Made by a program: the position numbers and the translations under genes
In this document: positions 11,958 through 24,230 of the stretch, in pieces
Numbering within the stretch: the stretch's first letter is position 1
Layout: each line of letters starts with the position of its first letter
The notes under the pieces: model-generated
What the model was told of the DNA's origin: nothing
Seen by the model: only the letters and a program-made list of their open reading frames with translations
Databases searched by the model: none
Origin: Cytidiella melzeri
Taxonomy: Eukaryota > Basidiomycota > Agaricomycetes > Polyporales > Irpicaceae
NCBI GenBank assembly: GCA_022592445.1
Contig: JABYQR010000203.1
Location: forward strand, 1-64,000
Length of the DNA: 64,000 nucleotides
Direction: 5' to 3'

Positions 11958-12057
11958 AGAGATGCGGACGTTACTTTGAACTTTTCCCCGGTGGCTTTGT
12001 ATATCCACTCTGTACCTGTACATGTTTATGATAACAAATTGCACACATAACGTTAAC

Positions 12058-12238
12058 ATTCGTTCGAATTCAAGTATGTCAATCATATAGCGCGCGCGCA
12101 GCGCTAGCTGTTGACGTCCCGCACATTTTCTTACAGAATATCTCACCAATATTCATTTTCTTACAGAATATCTCACCAATATTGGGCACCAAGGATATTC
12201 GCACAATAGGTGAATAATATTCAAGATATTTAACGACT
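12058..12238. repeat. dispersed repeat, copy 2
   Basis: The same family as 11453-11606. This copy has a small internal duplication of TTTTCTTACAGAATATCTCA near 12126 and 12156, which makes it longer. The unit is otherwise nearly identical, so the duplication that produced the pair is fairly recent. Confidence 0.7.
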
Positions 12239-12353
12239 ATTTTTCGATAATAATGGACCCTGATGTGCGGTGACATCATGTCACCTTCAGCCTTGGAACC
12301 TAAGCGCAAGTTCAATGAAAAAATTCTCAGAATAGTAATACTACACCTTGAAC

Positions 12354-12696
12354 TCACTTCGGTGCATTGTCGTTCAAGAATGGAGCTTTCTCAACAGCAC
12401 CTCCAAATGGGATATAGTCTCCCAGCACTTTTGAAAGATCCCGCTTTGGAAACTTGAACCTTCCATGATAGACATTATTTGACGGAGCACCAAATAACGG
12501 GTATTGGTTGGGCTTACCCCTTGGATGCTGGAAAGTGGAATGGATCACTGTAACCCCCACCAGAGTTGCCATGGCGAGTAAGTAAGGACGAAGCTTCCTC
12601 AGCCTGATTCTGTCTGACGGTTGGCACCGCGTACCCCAGCAGGGGCTGCAGACCAACGAAAACGCCAGCTATCGTCAACATTGGAGAGAGTCGCAT
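12354..12696 (-). CDS. possible small secreted protein with one intron
   Basis: The ATG at 12696 starts a typical signal peptide (MRLSPMLTIAGVFVGLQPLL, then an AVPT cleavage region). A second frame further down (KPNQYPLFGAPSNNVYHGRF to a TGA at 12354) reads like the mature part. The two must be joined by an intron whose length is 1 modulo 3. Donors at ACC|GTCAGA or GCG|GTGCCA with the acceptor TTCCAG|CATCC both satisfy this and give a short secreted product of roughly 80 residues. A leader intron (about 12749-12809) also seems present. No cysteines remain in the mature part. Function is unknown; the exact intron is unresolved. Confidence 0.35.
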
Positions 12697-13522
12697 CTTC
12701 ACTTGAAGCGAGGCGATAACGGATGGCAGCGGATGTAAAAGCGGTATGCCTGCCAATAAGTATTGAGCATGTAAACAAGCATAGTATAAGAAGCGCAATG
12801 AACTTACAAGAGTATTGTCAGTGCTTGGTAGCTTAGGGTGGGGAATGAGATGACCTGCTCTAGCCCGTTCTCGTGCGTCCTTGCAATTCTTATAAGCCAT
12901 ACGACCGTGAGACGGTCGCATCTAAATCTGAGGAAGGTGATCCTAGTCCGATAATCCAATCGTGGGCCGCGATGCGGTTGCTCGCCAACAATGTTGTACA
13001 TCGCCGTCGGTCGACGAATACATGGAAACAGTGCTGGAGAAAAGCTATTTAGGCTCTGAAAGTGACCCAACTGGATTCTCTAGCACAGGAAACGCACCTG
13101 TCCTATCTTCGTCAGATCTCCATGTCCTGCATCGCGCATCTCCATACAACAGTCTGTTACGCTTCACCTGTGAGGTCGCTCATCAAAGCTGAACGTCGCA
13201 CGCCTTCATTGAGAGGGCGCGAAGATTACGTCGCGCGTGCATGGAGGGGTGCATCCAGTGCACATAGCCTGAGGTGCCTACTGAGAGGAAGGCATTATAT
13301 TTCGTACTGGCCCTACGCTCGAAGGATTATCTTGCTATCACCAAGCTCGTGAATGAGATCATCATCTGTTTCCTCGTGGAGAATGCTGAGGTAACTGAAT
13401 ACCGTAGCAACAGCCCGGTCAGATCACTATCATGCTTCGCAAAATAAGGATACCGCCTCTCCGAGATGTAAGTCTGCATGAGTATGCGTGAAAGTAAAGC
13501 TAGATGAACCACTACCGCTCAC
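12697..13522. other. intergenic, little recognisable
   Basis: This probably includes leader sequence of the small secreted candidate (up to about 12820) and the undetermined 3' end of the hypothetical gene that starts above 13523. A frame near 13310-13390 on the minus strand (LSILHEETDDDLIHELGDSK) reads like coding sequence and may be the last exon of that gene, but the phase does not join cleanly. Confidence 0.3.
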
Positions 13523-13860
13523 CCTTTGCAACCAGTTCCACACAACAACGTCAGCTGAATAATGGCTGCGACACGAGTTCAAAGTAAGTTCTACTGAAAC
13601 AAATTCACACAGCAAAGACCAGCTGTGGCAGCGGACCTTACATCTCGTGCATGTGGATTGGAGGGTGTAGATTCGAAGAACTTCAAGAGCAGATCTTGCT
13701 TCCATAAAGATAGCGCTGTTGACCGTGGAATGTTTACGCAGTAGACCGACCTCTGGTTCCTCGTATTTCGGAAGAGTGCCTGCAAGACGATGAGTGAAGC
13801 ACTAGAGTGAGAAATACATACCAATTGCTAAGAGAGCGGCTTTGTCAGTACGACGATCAG
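13523..13860 (-). CDS. hypothetical multi-exon gene, internal exons
   Basis: Three consecutive stretches join in phase across short introns. One ends at 13822 (RRTDKAALLAIG across the junction), the next is 13642-13779 (TLPKYEEPEVGLLRKHSTVN) and the third is 13523-13593 (ELTLNSCRSHYSADVVVWNW). The introns between them are 42 and 48 bp with GT-AG ends. This phase agreement argues for a real gene transcribed away from histone H3. Start and stop were not found, and an in-frame TGA not far upstream of the first stretch means either another intron or decay. I do not recognise the product. Confidence 0.35.
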
Positions 13861-14226
13861 AGCGATGCCGCTCTCAACTCTTGCCTGTGATGTTGATGCA
13901 GATGCGCCAGCTTTATCGTCGACTACCCTTCGCCAGCCTCGCAACATGCATGAGGTCGTCCTTGAGGCCTTGTGCGAGCTGCTAATCGTGTCGCTCTTGG
14001 AAATTGTATAATCACAATCATACAGCCACTTTTTGCTGTTAAAGAAGCGGTTTATCGGCGGAAAGTCTACATGAATGTGGTGTTCAAATAAAGACACCCG
14101 GAGATCGTAGTGGCGAGTAGAGTGAACGAGAAGTTCTACTTCGACTCTTGTGGTCGGTACGATTGGCGCTTCATCACGTGAGACGCGTTTTGTTTAGCAT
14201 CACGTGCACACGGTCGCGTCGGGCCA

Positions 14227-14232
14227 TATAAA
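14227..14232 (+). promoter_or_regulatory. TATA box of histone H3
   Basis: TATAAA lies 98 bp upstream of the H3 start codon, followed by a pyrimidine-rich leader. This is the expected promoter layout for a strongly expressed fungal gene. Confidence 0.6.
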
Positions 14233-14267
14233 TGGCGAGTTCGACTCGCTCCATCGTCTTCCCTTAA

Positions 14268-14918
<651 letters not shown>

Positions 14919-15494
14919 TCCACTGTAACCAACATCCGTGCGTTGTTATCCCTATTCGCCGTCTGTACTAGTATATTCTTGGCTGGCACCCACGGACTCG
15001 TTTCCGCAGTATTGTATCCGTTACGTTGGCATGTATACACCATCGCTATGTCCTCGATTTTTTGTAGTACTGCGATATAGAGTGGCTGCATTCTACCCGA
15101 TGATCTATGTGTTGCTGAGTGAGTGTCACTACTCGAGCAAATCATCGGTTCAGAGTGGACTGTTTCGTTGGTTTTTTCCCCATCACTGTCGATGGAGTAA
15201 CCAGTGTTTTGATCACGTCATTCCTATTGCTGTGACGGTCGTCACAACGCTGCACTGCCGGCCGGAGACGCATCAGTGCTCCCGACAAGGCGTTCAGTAT
15301 ACACGTTTGATTGCAGGCTGCTCTCCGGAAGAGGAAACCGTCGGCTCGGTGCTTCTGAAATCATAATCATTGAAGCTTGACCACAAACACAGCCTTCGTT
15401 GACCACTGCTACAGCGGGCGTGAGTTGTGAGCTACAGAATATCGGTACAACAGCACGAGATGTACAGTACGATGATTCCTAGGAGGCAATGGAG
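14919..15494. other. intergenic between convergent H3 and GST genes
   Basis: The 3' regions of histone H3 (+) and the first glutathione S-transferase (-) meet here. No open frame looks genuine, and no further gene is seen. Confidence 0.5.
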
Positions 15495-16299
15495 TTATAA
15501 CACGGCCATGTAAGGTTGAAACTTTTCGTCAATTGCCTTCCAACGCCCACCGTGCCAGCCGCAGATGCGCTTCCACCCCTCCGAGTCCTGTCCAAGACTC
15601 GCCTTCGCCCACAGCAGACATCCAGCAATTTGCAGGTCAGGGAACGATATCTTGTCTCCCATGAACAGCAAATTCCCTTCTGCTTCCTTATCCAACCACT
15701 TCGACAGCGTCCCAAAACCCGCCTCAGCCTCCTCCCATTCGCGCTCCCCACCGATCTCCTCTAGTTTCTTTCCCTCCGCCGCCTCGCGCGTTCGCCTGAA
15801 ATACTCTTCGCTGCGGTCGTTCAGTATGTACGATACAGCACAGACTACGACGTTCCACAGCTTCTGCTGCACCGTTGGGCCGAACGCGTGGAGGAACGCG
15901 GCACTGAAAGGGACGATCTCCTTGGGCAACAGCGGTTGGGTGTCGGGGTAAGTCTTGTCGAGGTATCGGACGATGTCGAACGACTCGCACATCGTCTTGT
16001 TCGTGGAAGGGTCATGGATGACCGGCAGGCAGGTGTACTCGCTGCCGTCTTTCAAGATAGAGGCGGGTGGGAGGTTGAGCTTCTTGTAGAGGCCCTTGAT
16101 ATCGGGGTACTCTACCCATTCGGTTCTATACGCCAGACCCTTGATGTTCAGAGCGAAGCTGTCCGTGAGGTGGTCAGTGGGTGAGTTTGCATTCATCCTG
16201 CTGTGCTACTTACCGCACTTTCCAGGTGTGGGGGGACCACGCTTTAGAGGTGGTGCTCTTGCTGGGGATGTCGTAGAAAATGATAGGTGAGTCAGACAT
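15495..16299 (-). CDS. glutathione S-transferase, fungal FuA-like, copy 1
   Basis: Predicted cytosolic glutathione S-transferase. Two exons (16214-16299 and 15495-16158) encode 249 residues. The N-terminal thioredoxin-like domain starts PIIFYDIPSKSTTSKAWSPH and continues FALNIKGLAYRTEWVEYPDI, with the glutathione-binding LPVIHDPS and ESFDIVRYLDKTYPDT segments. The C-terminal half is all-helical and ends FPDLQIAGCLLWAKASLG and a WHGGRW motif. This pattern fits the GSTFuA group described in wood-decay basidiomycetes, where members bind plant phenolics and detoxify small molecules; that assignment is from memory of family sequence. It is a tandem paralogue of the next gene, with the intron at the same place. 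Confidence 0.9.
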
Positions 16300-16455
16300 T
16301 GTCACTACGATATGTGCAAGACGATTGACTGCGTCTATACTCTGCGTCTTATAACCCACTCGCTGACTCGGCTGCGCACTACCAGGTGATCATCAGCCTG
16401 ATTATATGAGCACACTCCTATCCAAAGTAAGACCAAAACTGCGTATGCATGATCC

Positions 16456-17256
16456 CTACTGCATAGTCATGTAAGGTATAAATCTATCGTGAATCGTCTT
16501 CCATCGTCCACCATGCCATTCACAGACGCGCCTCCACCCATCCGAGTCCTCTCCACAGCTAGCCTTCACCCACATCAAGCACCCCATTACCTGAAGATCA
16601 GGAAAGGTTATGTTCTCGCCCATGAATAGCTCAGTTCCCTCGCCTCCCTTGTCCAGCCAACCTACCACATTCCCAAATGCCTTCTCGACCTCTCCCCACG
16701 CCTTCTCCCCGCAGATCTCTTCCAGCTTCTTCCCTTCTCCTTCCTCACACGTTCTCCTGTAGTACTCCAGGCTCGGCTGGTTCAAGACACACCACACCGG
16801 ATAGACGACGACGTTCCACAGCTTCTTGATCACCAACGAGCCAAATGCGAATTTGAAAGCGGCACACAGAGGCAAGATCTCCTTCGGCATCAAGGCCGGG
16901 GTGTCAGGGTACGTCTTGTCGAGGTACTCGATGATATCGAACGACTCGAACATAGTTGTGTTCGTTGAAGGGTCGTGGATGACTGGAAGACAGTGGTAGC
17001 CACTCCCGTTACTTTTGATACGGGTAGGAGGGAGACCGAGCTTCTGATAGAGAGGCTTGATGTCGGGGTATTCAACCCATTCTGTTTTGTACGCCAGACC
17101 TTTGATATTCAAGGCAAAGCTGTTCGTGCCAGTGAGCGATAGCTCGCATCAAGGTGATGGGGGTTTTCCTTACCGCACTTTCCAGGTATTGGGAGACCAC
17201 GCCTTGGAGGTGGTGCTCTTACTGGGTATATCGTAAAAGATGATAGGCTCAGACAT
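16456..17256 (-). CDS. glutathione S-transferase, fungal FuA-like, copy 2
   Basis: Two exons (17174-17256 and 16456-17119) encode 248 residues. The second exon is exactly as long (664 bp) as in copy 1 and the intron interrupts the same arginine codon (CG|C). The start PIIFYDIPSKSTTSKAWSPN and the motifs LPVIHDPS, ESFDIIEYLDKTYPDT and WHGGRW match copy 1, while many helical-domain residues differ, so the two may have distinct substrate ranges. Only 156 bp separate the genes, in the same orientation, so this is an ordinary tandem duplication. Both frames are intact. Confidence 0.9.
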
Positions 17257-17658
17257 GGTGAAGACGTCGACACTTGAGCTGTTGCATTTCTTGTCTGCCT
17301 ATACATACTCTCCAGGCGTGATCACATTGCGACACTGCGACACTGCGCAATCATATATGCTCATCATTGTCCGAGTCATACTGCAATCTCTGCCAAGGTG
17401 ATTCGTCTAAAAGCAGCCCTTACCATGTTCACGCAGCAGAGCACGAGGTGGACGTTGAATCCTTTTCATCATGTGCATTCCTCACAACTTTCAAGTCCCG
17501 CGTTGCACATTAAAAGTAAGGTGGGTGGAATATCTAGATTCTATAATCTTTCTACTACATCTAACCGTCCAGTTAAGGTTTCTCTTGCGCCGCACCACTA
17601 CTTGGCACTAGGTGAGGTGTATTCCCCGGTTTATCAGGATACAGCTAACAAAATAACG
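17257..17658. other. intergenic between GST copy 2 and the D-lactate dehydrogenase
   Basis: An open frame of 98 codons on the plus strand (17398-17694) overlaps the 3' end of the dehydrogenase and has no family features; I treat it as chance. The region would contain the GST promoter and the dehydrogenase 3' end. Confidence 0.4.
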
Positions 17659-20007
17659 TTAGACCACCTCCCCAAGATCACCCGAAGCGACTGAATTGCA
17701 AACCTTGCCAGGGTTGAACAGATTGAGCGGATCGATGGCGCGTTTTACGGTCTTCATGAGCTCTACTGTGCCTTCGCCGAGTTCTTCGTAGAGGTACTCG
17801 CGTTTGCCGATCCCAACACCGTGTTCACCCGTGCCTAGACAATATGTATATGGGTCAATGGTGTTGTTTAAGCTACTCGGCAGCGAGGGCATGCGACTGA
17901 CATGTGCCATCCAGGGCTATGGCACGTTCAACCATCCTGTGTACCAGCTGTCTTGCTATGGCCAGCTCGTCATCTGTACGGAACAGGAGCAATGCGTGAA
18001 AGTTGCCTGAGAGGGCATGGGCAGTCAGCCAGATTCACAACGGCTGTGCAGCGGGAGAGAACGAACCATCACCGACGTGTCCGACCATGGTCGACATCAA
18101 CCCGGAATTCGAGATATCCTTCTTCGTCTCATATACGAGATCTGGCAGACGCGATACGGGCACACTATGTCACCCAAGGGCTTAATCACTAGCATAGTGA
18201 GTAGATACCCATCACTGATGCTCACCATACATCTGTACTCCACCCTCTACTCCCTTCCAGCGATGCCAACCCTGAATACAACGCGTTCTTCCGGTCCGCC
18301 CATAACAACGCCGCCTCTTCGTCGTCCCTGGCAAGCTCGATCCCCGTGCTACCGTGTTTTTTCGCAATGCGTTTCACGACCTCCGCCGTTTCCTTCAGCG
18401 CGGTGGATGTAGGGCCCTGAAACTTGAAGAAGAGGGAGTCGACTTCGGGCCACTTGCGCGCAGAAACCCCGTAGATGTTTGTGGAGCGCATAAAGTCGTC
18501 GTCGCACAGTTCAACGCACTCTGGACTGTCGCATCAGTTGATGGATTGGTGCAAGACAACAATTGACATACGAATGCCGACACCTTGGTTCATTATTTCG
18601 ATGACGGCCTCTGTCGCTGCGCGGACGTCGGGGAAATGGGCGACCGCCACGTTAGTTGGTAGCAACGGTGCCAGCTTGATGGTCGCTTCAGTCGGGGTAA
18701 GCTACGTCGCACAGGCTCGAAAACCAGTCAACAGACCTTCAGTGATGATACCCAATGTGCCTTCAGCACCGATAAACAACTTCGTGGTGTCAAAGCCAGC
18801 TGAGGACTTGCGGGATCGTCTTCGGGTCTTGATCACTTGTCCGGACGGGAGTACTACAGTCTACAGGAGTATCAACCATTCAGGACGTGGAATGAGAGGC
18901 AGTCGTGAGTGAACGAAGATTTACCACATTGAGGAACCACTCGCCCTTCGCAGTACCATATCGCACTGCGTTGGCTTACGGGGTGTCAGTGCAGGTCGTA
19001 GAGTTAGATCGGCAGACATACTGCCAGAACAGCCATTGCTGATCATCCCACCAATGGTGGCACCAGGAGCAGGGTCAATCTACAAGGTAGGTCACGATAA
19101 CTGTCTCTGTGATATGTACATACCCAAACTTACTGGAAAGAACAAAGGTATCCCTTTCTCCTTCAGTGTCTCGTTAATGTCCATCCAACGAGCTCCCGGC
19201 TGACACACCAGGTCAGAGTCCGATTCTGTGTAGTACAGTCATATGAACAACGTTTTGCCACTGTTCTGATAGGTATGCTTACCGTGTATTTCCAGAATCT
19301 TGTCCATACTCGACATATCCACGCAGATAGCTCCAACCGCAGGCTAGATATTTGAGAACACAACTGCTCGCATACGACGAAGAACTCACAGCACGGTACT
19401 GCCCTTCAAGACTCGTTGCTCCAGAGTAAGGGACGATGGGCATGCGGTACTTTCTGGAAATGTTGACAATTTTGACCACGTCCTCAGTGCAACCAGGGGT
19501 TACAACCACGGTCGGTGATGAACCTATCCAAATATGGTCTATACAAGCGTCGTGTTTTGAAATATCACTCGTACCTGGATGATAGTCATTCCCCGAAAAA
19601 CCATGCACCTCTAACACGTCAGGGTCCGTTGACACTGCAGCTTCGTCTGTAAAGGCTGCACGAAGCTCTCCGATGGCCTTTTGAAAATCTTCAGCAGAGC
19701 CATAAGCGTTGTTCAGTCCTGAGCAACTGTCGAATATCTGGGAACCCTGATGAGGCTTCGAAGGGGCTGGCCCGGACGTGAAGTAGTAGGTGAGCCCGAC
19801 CCCTAGAGCAGCTCCCAGAGTGAAGACGAGCGGCGAGATGCGTTTAGAAACGACGCTGCCTGTCCCAGATGCCTGAGTGCTGAGGTATCGTGCACGCAGA
19901 CACTGTACTTGATGCTGCCAATGTGGAGGACGCAGACCGGTGGCTGCTGAACGTGAGAGATATGAGGTGTGGGTGACCAAGCGGGTGAGGCGTCCTGGGG
20001 CTGTCAT
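17659..20007 (-). CDS. DLD1: D-lactate dehydrogenase (cytochrome), mitochondrial
   Basis: FAD flavoenzyme that oxidises D-lactate to pyruvate and passes electrons to cytochrome c in the mitochondrial intermembrane space. Twelve exons assemble with consistent phase: 19575-20007, 19390-19523, 19283-19343, 19134-19225, 19022-19079, 18925-18974, 18737-18860, 18572-18685, 18226-18520, 18067-18164, 17902-18006 and 17659-17834, giving 579 residues. The N-terminus is Arg-rich and lacks acids, as in mitochondrial presequences, followed by a membrane segment ([18 protein letters not shown]). FAD-binding motifs include [31 protein letters not shown] and [13 protein letters not shown]. The C-terminal FAD-oxidase domain has [28 protein letters not shown] and [11 protein letters not shown]. 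It faces the PRP6 gene head to head. Confidence 0.94.
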
Positions 20008-20499
20008 AAAGGGCGAGTGGTCAAATCTTCATAGGCTTTGAGCACTGAATGCTTGTTTTCGTTGTCGTTGGGAGTCAAAAGGAGGGACTGTCCAACAAAC
20101 TCGAACTCCACCCTGATAACGGTCCTCCGGGAATTGACTACCGTCCATTGACACCGTCATCTGACACAACCAAGTTCGCCGTAAATCGCGAATAAGTATT
20201 GCCCACCACAGGTGAGACTTGGGTGAGACCGATAGTAGGGGCTGAACCGGGATTCATGAAGGTAACTGTGAGGATTACCACAAGTGAATAATCTAAAAAG
20301 TTGTTTCAAGCTGAGGGGCTCATTTACTGTTTTCTCACGCTAAGTGACGCCTTAGCTCACACCGAACAGTCAAGCTTAGACGCCAGCGACCTTGTCCCTC
20401 ACCACCATCTTGCCACTGAACGTAGTACCCGGCTCTGTAGTCGGCAAGGATACTTACCACCACTTACCGGCAGGACTCGACGACTAAGACTTGGCAAAG
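20008..20499. other. divergent promoter region of DLD1 and PRP6
   Basis: 492 bp between two start codons pointing away from each other. No further gene. No strong TATA box was seen; the region has several CCACC and CACTTACC stretches of unknown meaning. Confidence 0.5.
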
Positions 20500-23400
20500 A
20501 TGGCGGCCAATAAAACGAACAAGCTGGCTTTCTTGTCTATGCCAGCGCCGGCTTCTTATGTTGCGGGTCTTGGTCGAGGGTATGTTTCCCTTAGTCTAAA
20601 GTCAGAATTAGACTGACCTCTGTACGCAGTGCTTCTGGTTTCACCACTCGTTCCGATATCGGCCCGGCCCGTGAAGGGCCTTCAGCAGAAGTCGTCGCGT
20701 GGGTACATCCAAATGACCCTCTCGTAACTTTCTACTTACGTCTCATCTCAGTGAGGCCCAAGCTCGTCGCGGGGAAGAAGCAGAGGTCGACCCTGAACAG
20801 TATCAAGATCCTGACAATGAGTACGGTCTTTTCGCGGGTACCACCTATGAGGCAGATGACGAGGAAGCCGATAAGATATATGAGCAGGTAGACACCAATA
20901 TGGACGCCAGGCGGCGGGCGCGACGGTATATCCCATCATCCATACCGCTGCATTCCACTTCTAATGCAATTTTCTTTGCAGAGAAGTGCGAGAAAACGAA
21001 GAACTTGCAAAGCACCGAGCAGAACGCCCCAAGATCCAGCAACAATTCGCCGACTTGAAGCGTGGACTGTCGGATGTCACAGACGAGGAGTGGGAGAACA
21101 TTCCAGAGGTGGGCAATCTCACCAGGAAAAAGCGTAAAAAAGACGAGAGGTCATTCGTTGTGCCGGACAGCGTCCTTGTTGGTGACAGATCAAGAGGCGA
21201 ATACCAGAACTCGTTGGATGCGCAAGAACAAGCGGTCAGTTGTATTCCTTTGCTCCCTTTTGGCTGGAGTTCTTTGAACTGACAGTCTGTTCTAGGGTTC
21301 AGCGACGCCTGCTGAGAATGGCACTCTTACCAACTTCGTCGAGATGGGTCAGGCCCGAGACAAGGTTCTATCGCTCAAACTAGACCAGGTATGCATGCAT
21401 TCCGCTGCTTTATCCACTCATCTGCTCGCTCAATCCATCTCTTCAGGTCTCCGGCACGTCTACGGCGTCCGGACTTGCTACATCTGTCGACCCTAAAGGC
21501 TATCTCACGTCTCTCGACAGCGTTCAAATCAAGAGCGACGCCGAGATTGGTGATATCAAGCGTGCCCGCATGCTATTCGACTCGCTCGTCAAGTCAAACC
21601 CGAAGCACGCTCCTGGGTGGATCGCTGCTGCTTGCCTGGAAGAACATGCTGGGCGTATGGTCGCCGCTCGGAAGATTATCAAAGCTGGCTGTGACCAATG
21701 CCCGAAAAGCGAAGATGTTTGGCTTGAAGCTGCTCGTTTACATGTAAGCGACTAGTTTGCTTGCACCGCCCCTATCTGACGAGGACTCTCAGAACAACGA
21801 CGACGCGAAAGTCGTACTTGCAAATGCGGTACAACACGTTGGTCAGAGTGTCAAGATCTGGCTGGCTGCAGCAGACCTCGAACACGATGTCAAAGCCAAG
21901 AAGCGCGTTCTACGAAAAGGTGAATTATACTACCTCAGCATCACGTCACATGCGACATTGACGAATGAATTTCTAGCTCTCGAACACATCCCAAACTCGG
22001 TGCGTCTATGGAAAGAGACCGTGAACCTCGAATCTTCAGCTGCCGACGCCAGGATTCTGCTATCTCGCGCCGTAGAGGTAATACCCTTGTCAGTGGAGCT
22101 CTGGCTTGCCCTTGCCCGTTTAGAAACACCAGAAAAGGCAAAAGCAGTGCTCAACAAGGCTCGCAAAGCGGTCCCTACAAGCCACGAAATCTGGATAGCG
22201 GCCGGACGGCTGCTCGAGCAGGAAGCACAGGTTGCTGGTAAAACTGACGAAGCGCGCAACAAGGAGCTCGATCTCGTGGACCGGACGATTGAGCTCGGTG
22301 TGCGGGAGCTGAGGCGGCACCAGGTGTTGCTGACGAGGGAGCAGTGGCTGAAGGAGGCAGAGCAGTGTGAAGGGGATGGGTCCCCGAGGACTTGCGAGGC
22401 TATTATCAAAGCTACGGTCGCTATGGACGTCGAGGAGGAAGACCGACTCGACACGTGGCTTGGGGACGCTGAGGCTGCTGAAGGTCGAGGAAAGGTGGGC
22501 ACTGCGCGGGCGATTTTGGCGTATGCGCTCAGGGTCTTCCCGGACAAACGATCGTTGTGGCGGAGGGCGGCTGATTTGGAGAGGACGCACGGTACGAGGG
22601 AGTCACTCAATGCTATCTTGGAGCGTGCGGTGCATCATTGTCCTCAGGCGGAAGTGCTGTGGCTGATGTGGGCAAAGGAGAGGTGGCTTGCGGGAGACGT
22701 GCCGGCTGCAAGAGAGGTGCTCGAGAAGGCGTTCGTGGCGAACCCTGAGAGCGAGCAGATCTGGCTCGCCGCGGTGAAGCTGGAAGCGGAGAATGGAGAG
22801 CTTACGGTCGCGAGGGAGTTGCTCGTACGTGCTCGTACTGTCGCTGACACTCAAAGGGTACGTGGTATACATTTTTTGATTGAGAACAACGGCTTAAGGC
22901 TCGCGTTTTCCTGAAGATATGGATGAAGTCTGCGGTCTTTGAGCGACAGCAAGGCAAACTGTCAACGGCTCTGGAGACGCTACAAACAGCACTGAAGAAG
23001 TTCCCGAAGTTCGCCAAGCTGTACATGATTCAGGGGCAGATCCAGCAGTCCCAGAAGAACTTACCTGCTGCCCGTGCCTCTTTCGCCGCTGGTATCAAGG
23101 CGTGTCCGAAAGACGTGACGTTGTGGATACTGGCGAGTCGACTGGAAGAAGCAGATGGCAAAAGCATCAAAGCGCGGTCGTTGTTGGATAAGGCGCGACT
23201 AGGGAACCCAGGTAGGGACGAGCTTTGGGCGGAGGCTGTCGGTGTCGAAGAGCGAAGTGGGGGTGCGGCTCAGGCCAAGACTGTTCTTGCGCGAGGTGAG
23301 CCCTCTTTCTGCGTGCTGATTCGCTCATCATGATGTTGACGTGAAACAAAACAAAGGTTTGCAGGAATGCCCGACATCAGGACTGCTGTGGTCCATGGCG

Positions 23401-23843
23401 ATCTGGGCTGAACCGCGTCCAATGCGCAAGTCGCGGTCCGCAGATGCCTTGCGCAAAGCTGCGGACGACCCGCTCATTATCTGTACGGTTGCGAGGTTGT
23501 TCTGGGCGGAGCGGAAGATTGAGAAGGCGAGGCAGTGGTTCGAGCGTGCGGTGAAAGTGAATCCAGACCTGGGGGATGTTTGGGGGTGGTGGCTCAAGTT
23601 TGAGCAGCAGCATGGTACAGCGGTATGAACCCTTTTTGTTTTGGCTGTTTTGCTGGTATATTTAGCTCGTGCTCACACGCGTCATCTGGGCTGTTATAGG
23701 AATATCAAGAAGAGGTGATCAGACGGTGTGTCGGTGCGGAACCACATCACGGGCAAGTGTGGCAGGCTACAGCGAAGGACATGAAGAATACGGGCAAGAG
23801 CACGAAGGATGTTTTGGAGTTGGTGGCAGCTGCGTTGCACTAA
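20500..23843 (+). CDS. PRP6: pre-mRNA splicing factor PRP6/PRPF6 (U4/U6.U5 tri-snRNP)
   Basis: Scaffold protein that bridges U5 and U4/U6 snRNPs in the nucleus before spliceosome activation. Eleven exons (20500-20579, 20630-20698, 20752-20925, 20982-21234, 21296-21388, 21447-21743, 21793-21919, 21977-22857, 22917-23295, 23357-23622, 23700-23843) give 920 residues, close to the human 941. The N-terminal PRP1_N domain shows [38 protein letters not shown] and [20 protein letters not shown]. The rest is a chain of HAT/TPR repeats with recurrent W and A/L positions (for example SKARMLFD-like units, [49 protein letters not shown]). Every exon junction keeps phase and no break was found. Confidence 0.95.
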
Positions 23844-24230
23844 TCATGCTAGTGGACTCGTCGAATATCGTTGCTTGTACGTTGATATGTGTTGTAAGCA
23901 ATATCTTTACTCTTATCGTTTTCTCCTGCAGTATGACACACGGTTGCCGTCATCGTGATTGGATTTGAGATGGAGTTTGCTTGAGGTATGTTCCCTTCCA
24001 GTACGGTCATGAGTTAAGGCACGTACCCCCTGTTACTCCAGCGCTTGCTACCCCCGTCGTCGTCATGTCGGGCGGCACTCAGTACAGCAATTGCAGAGCG
24101 TTGGAGGAGATTGCATCATAGGTAGGTCATTGTTCCAGCTGCGTGTGTATTTGGCGGTTGCTGTCTATGTGCATATAAACTCCTGTGGACGCATCCATAT
24201 TGTCCCTCACATACCTCTTACTACAACATC
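23844..24230. other. intergenic, promoter of the CsbD-like gene
   Basis: PRP6 3' end and the upstream region of the next gene. The sequence just before the start (ACATACCTCTTACTACAACATC) is a plausible leader. Nothing else recognised. Confidence 0.4.

Noticed and set aside
17398..17694. 98-codon plus-strand frame as a gene
   Set aside because: It overlaps the conserved 3' end of the D-lactate dehydrogenase on the other strand and has no family features.
22120..22610. Long minus-strand frames inside PRP6
   Set aside because: They are shadows of the GC-biased PRP6 coding strand and have no features of their own.
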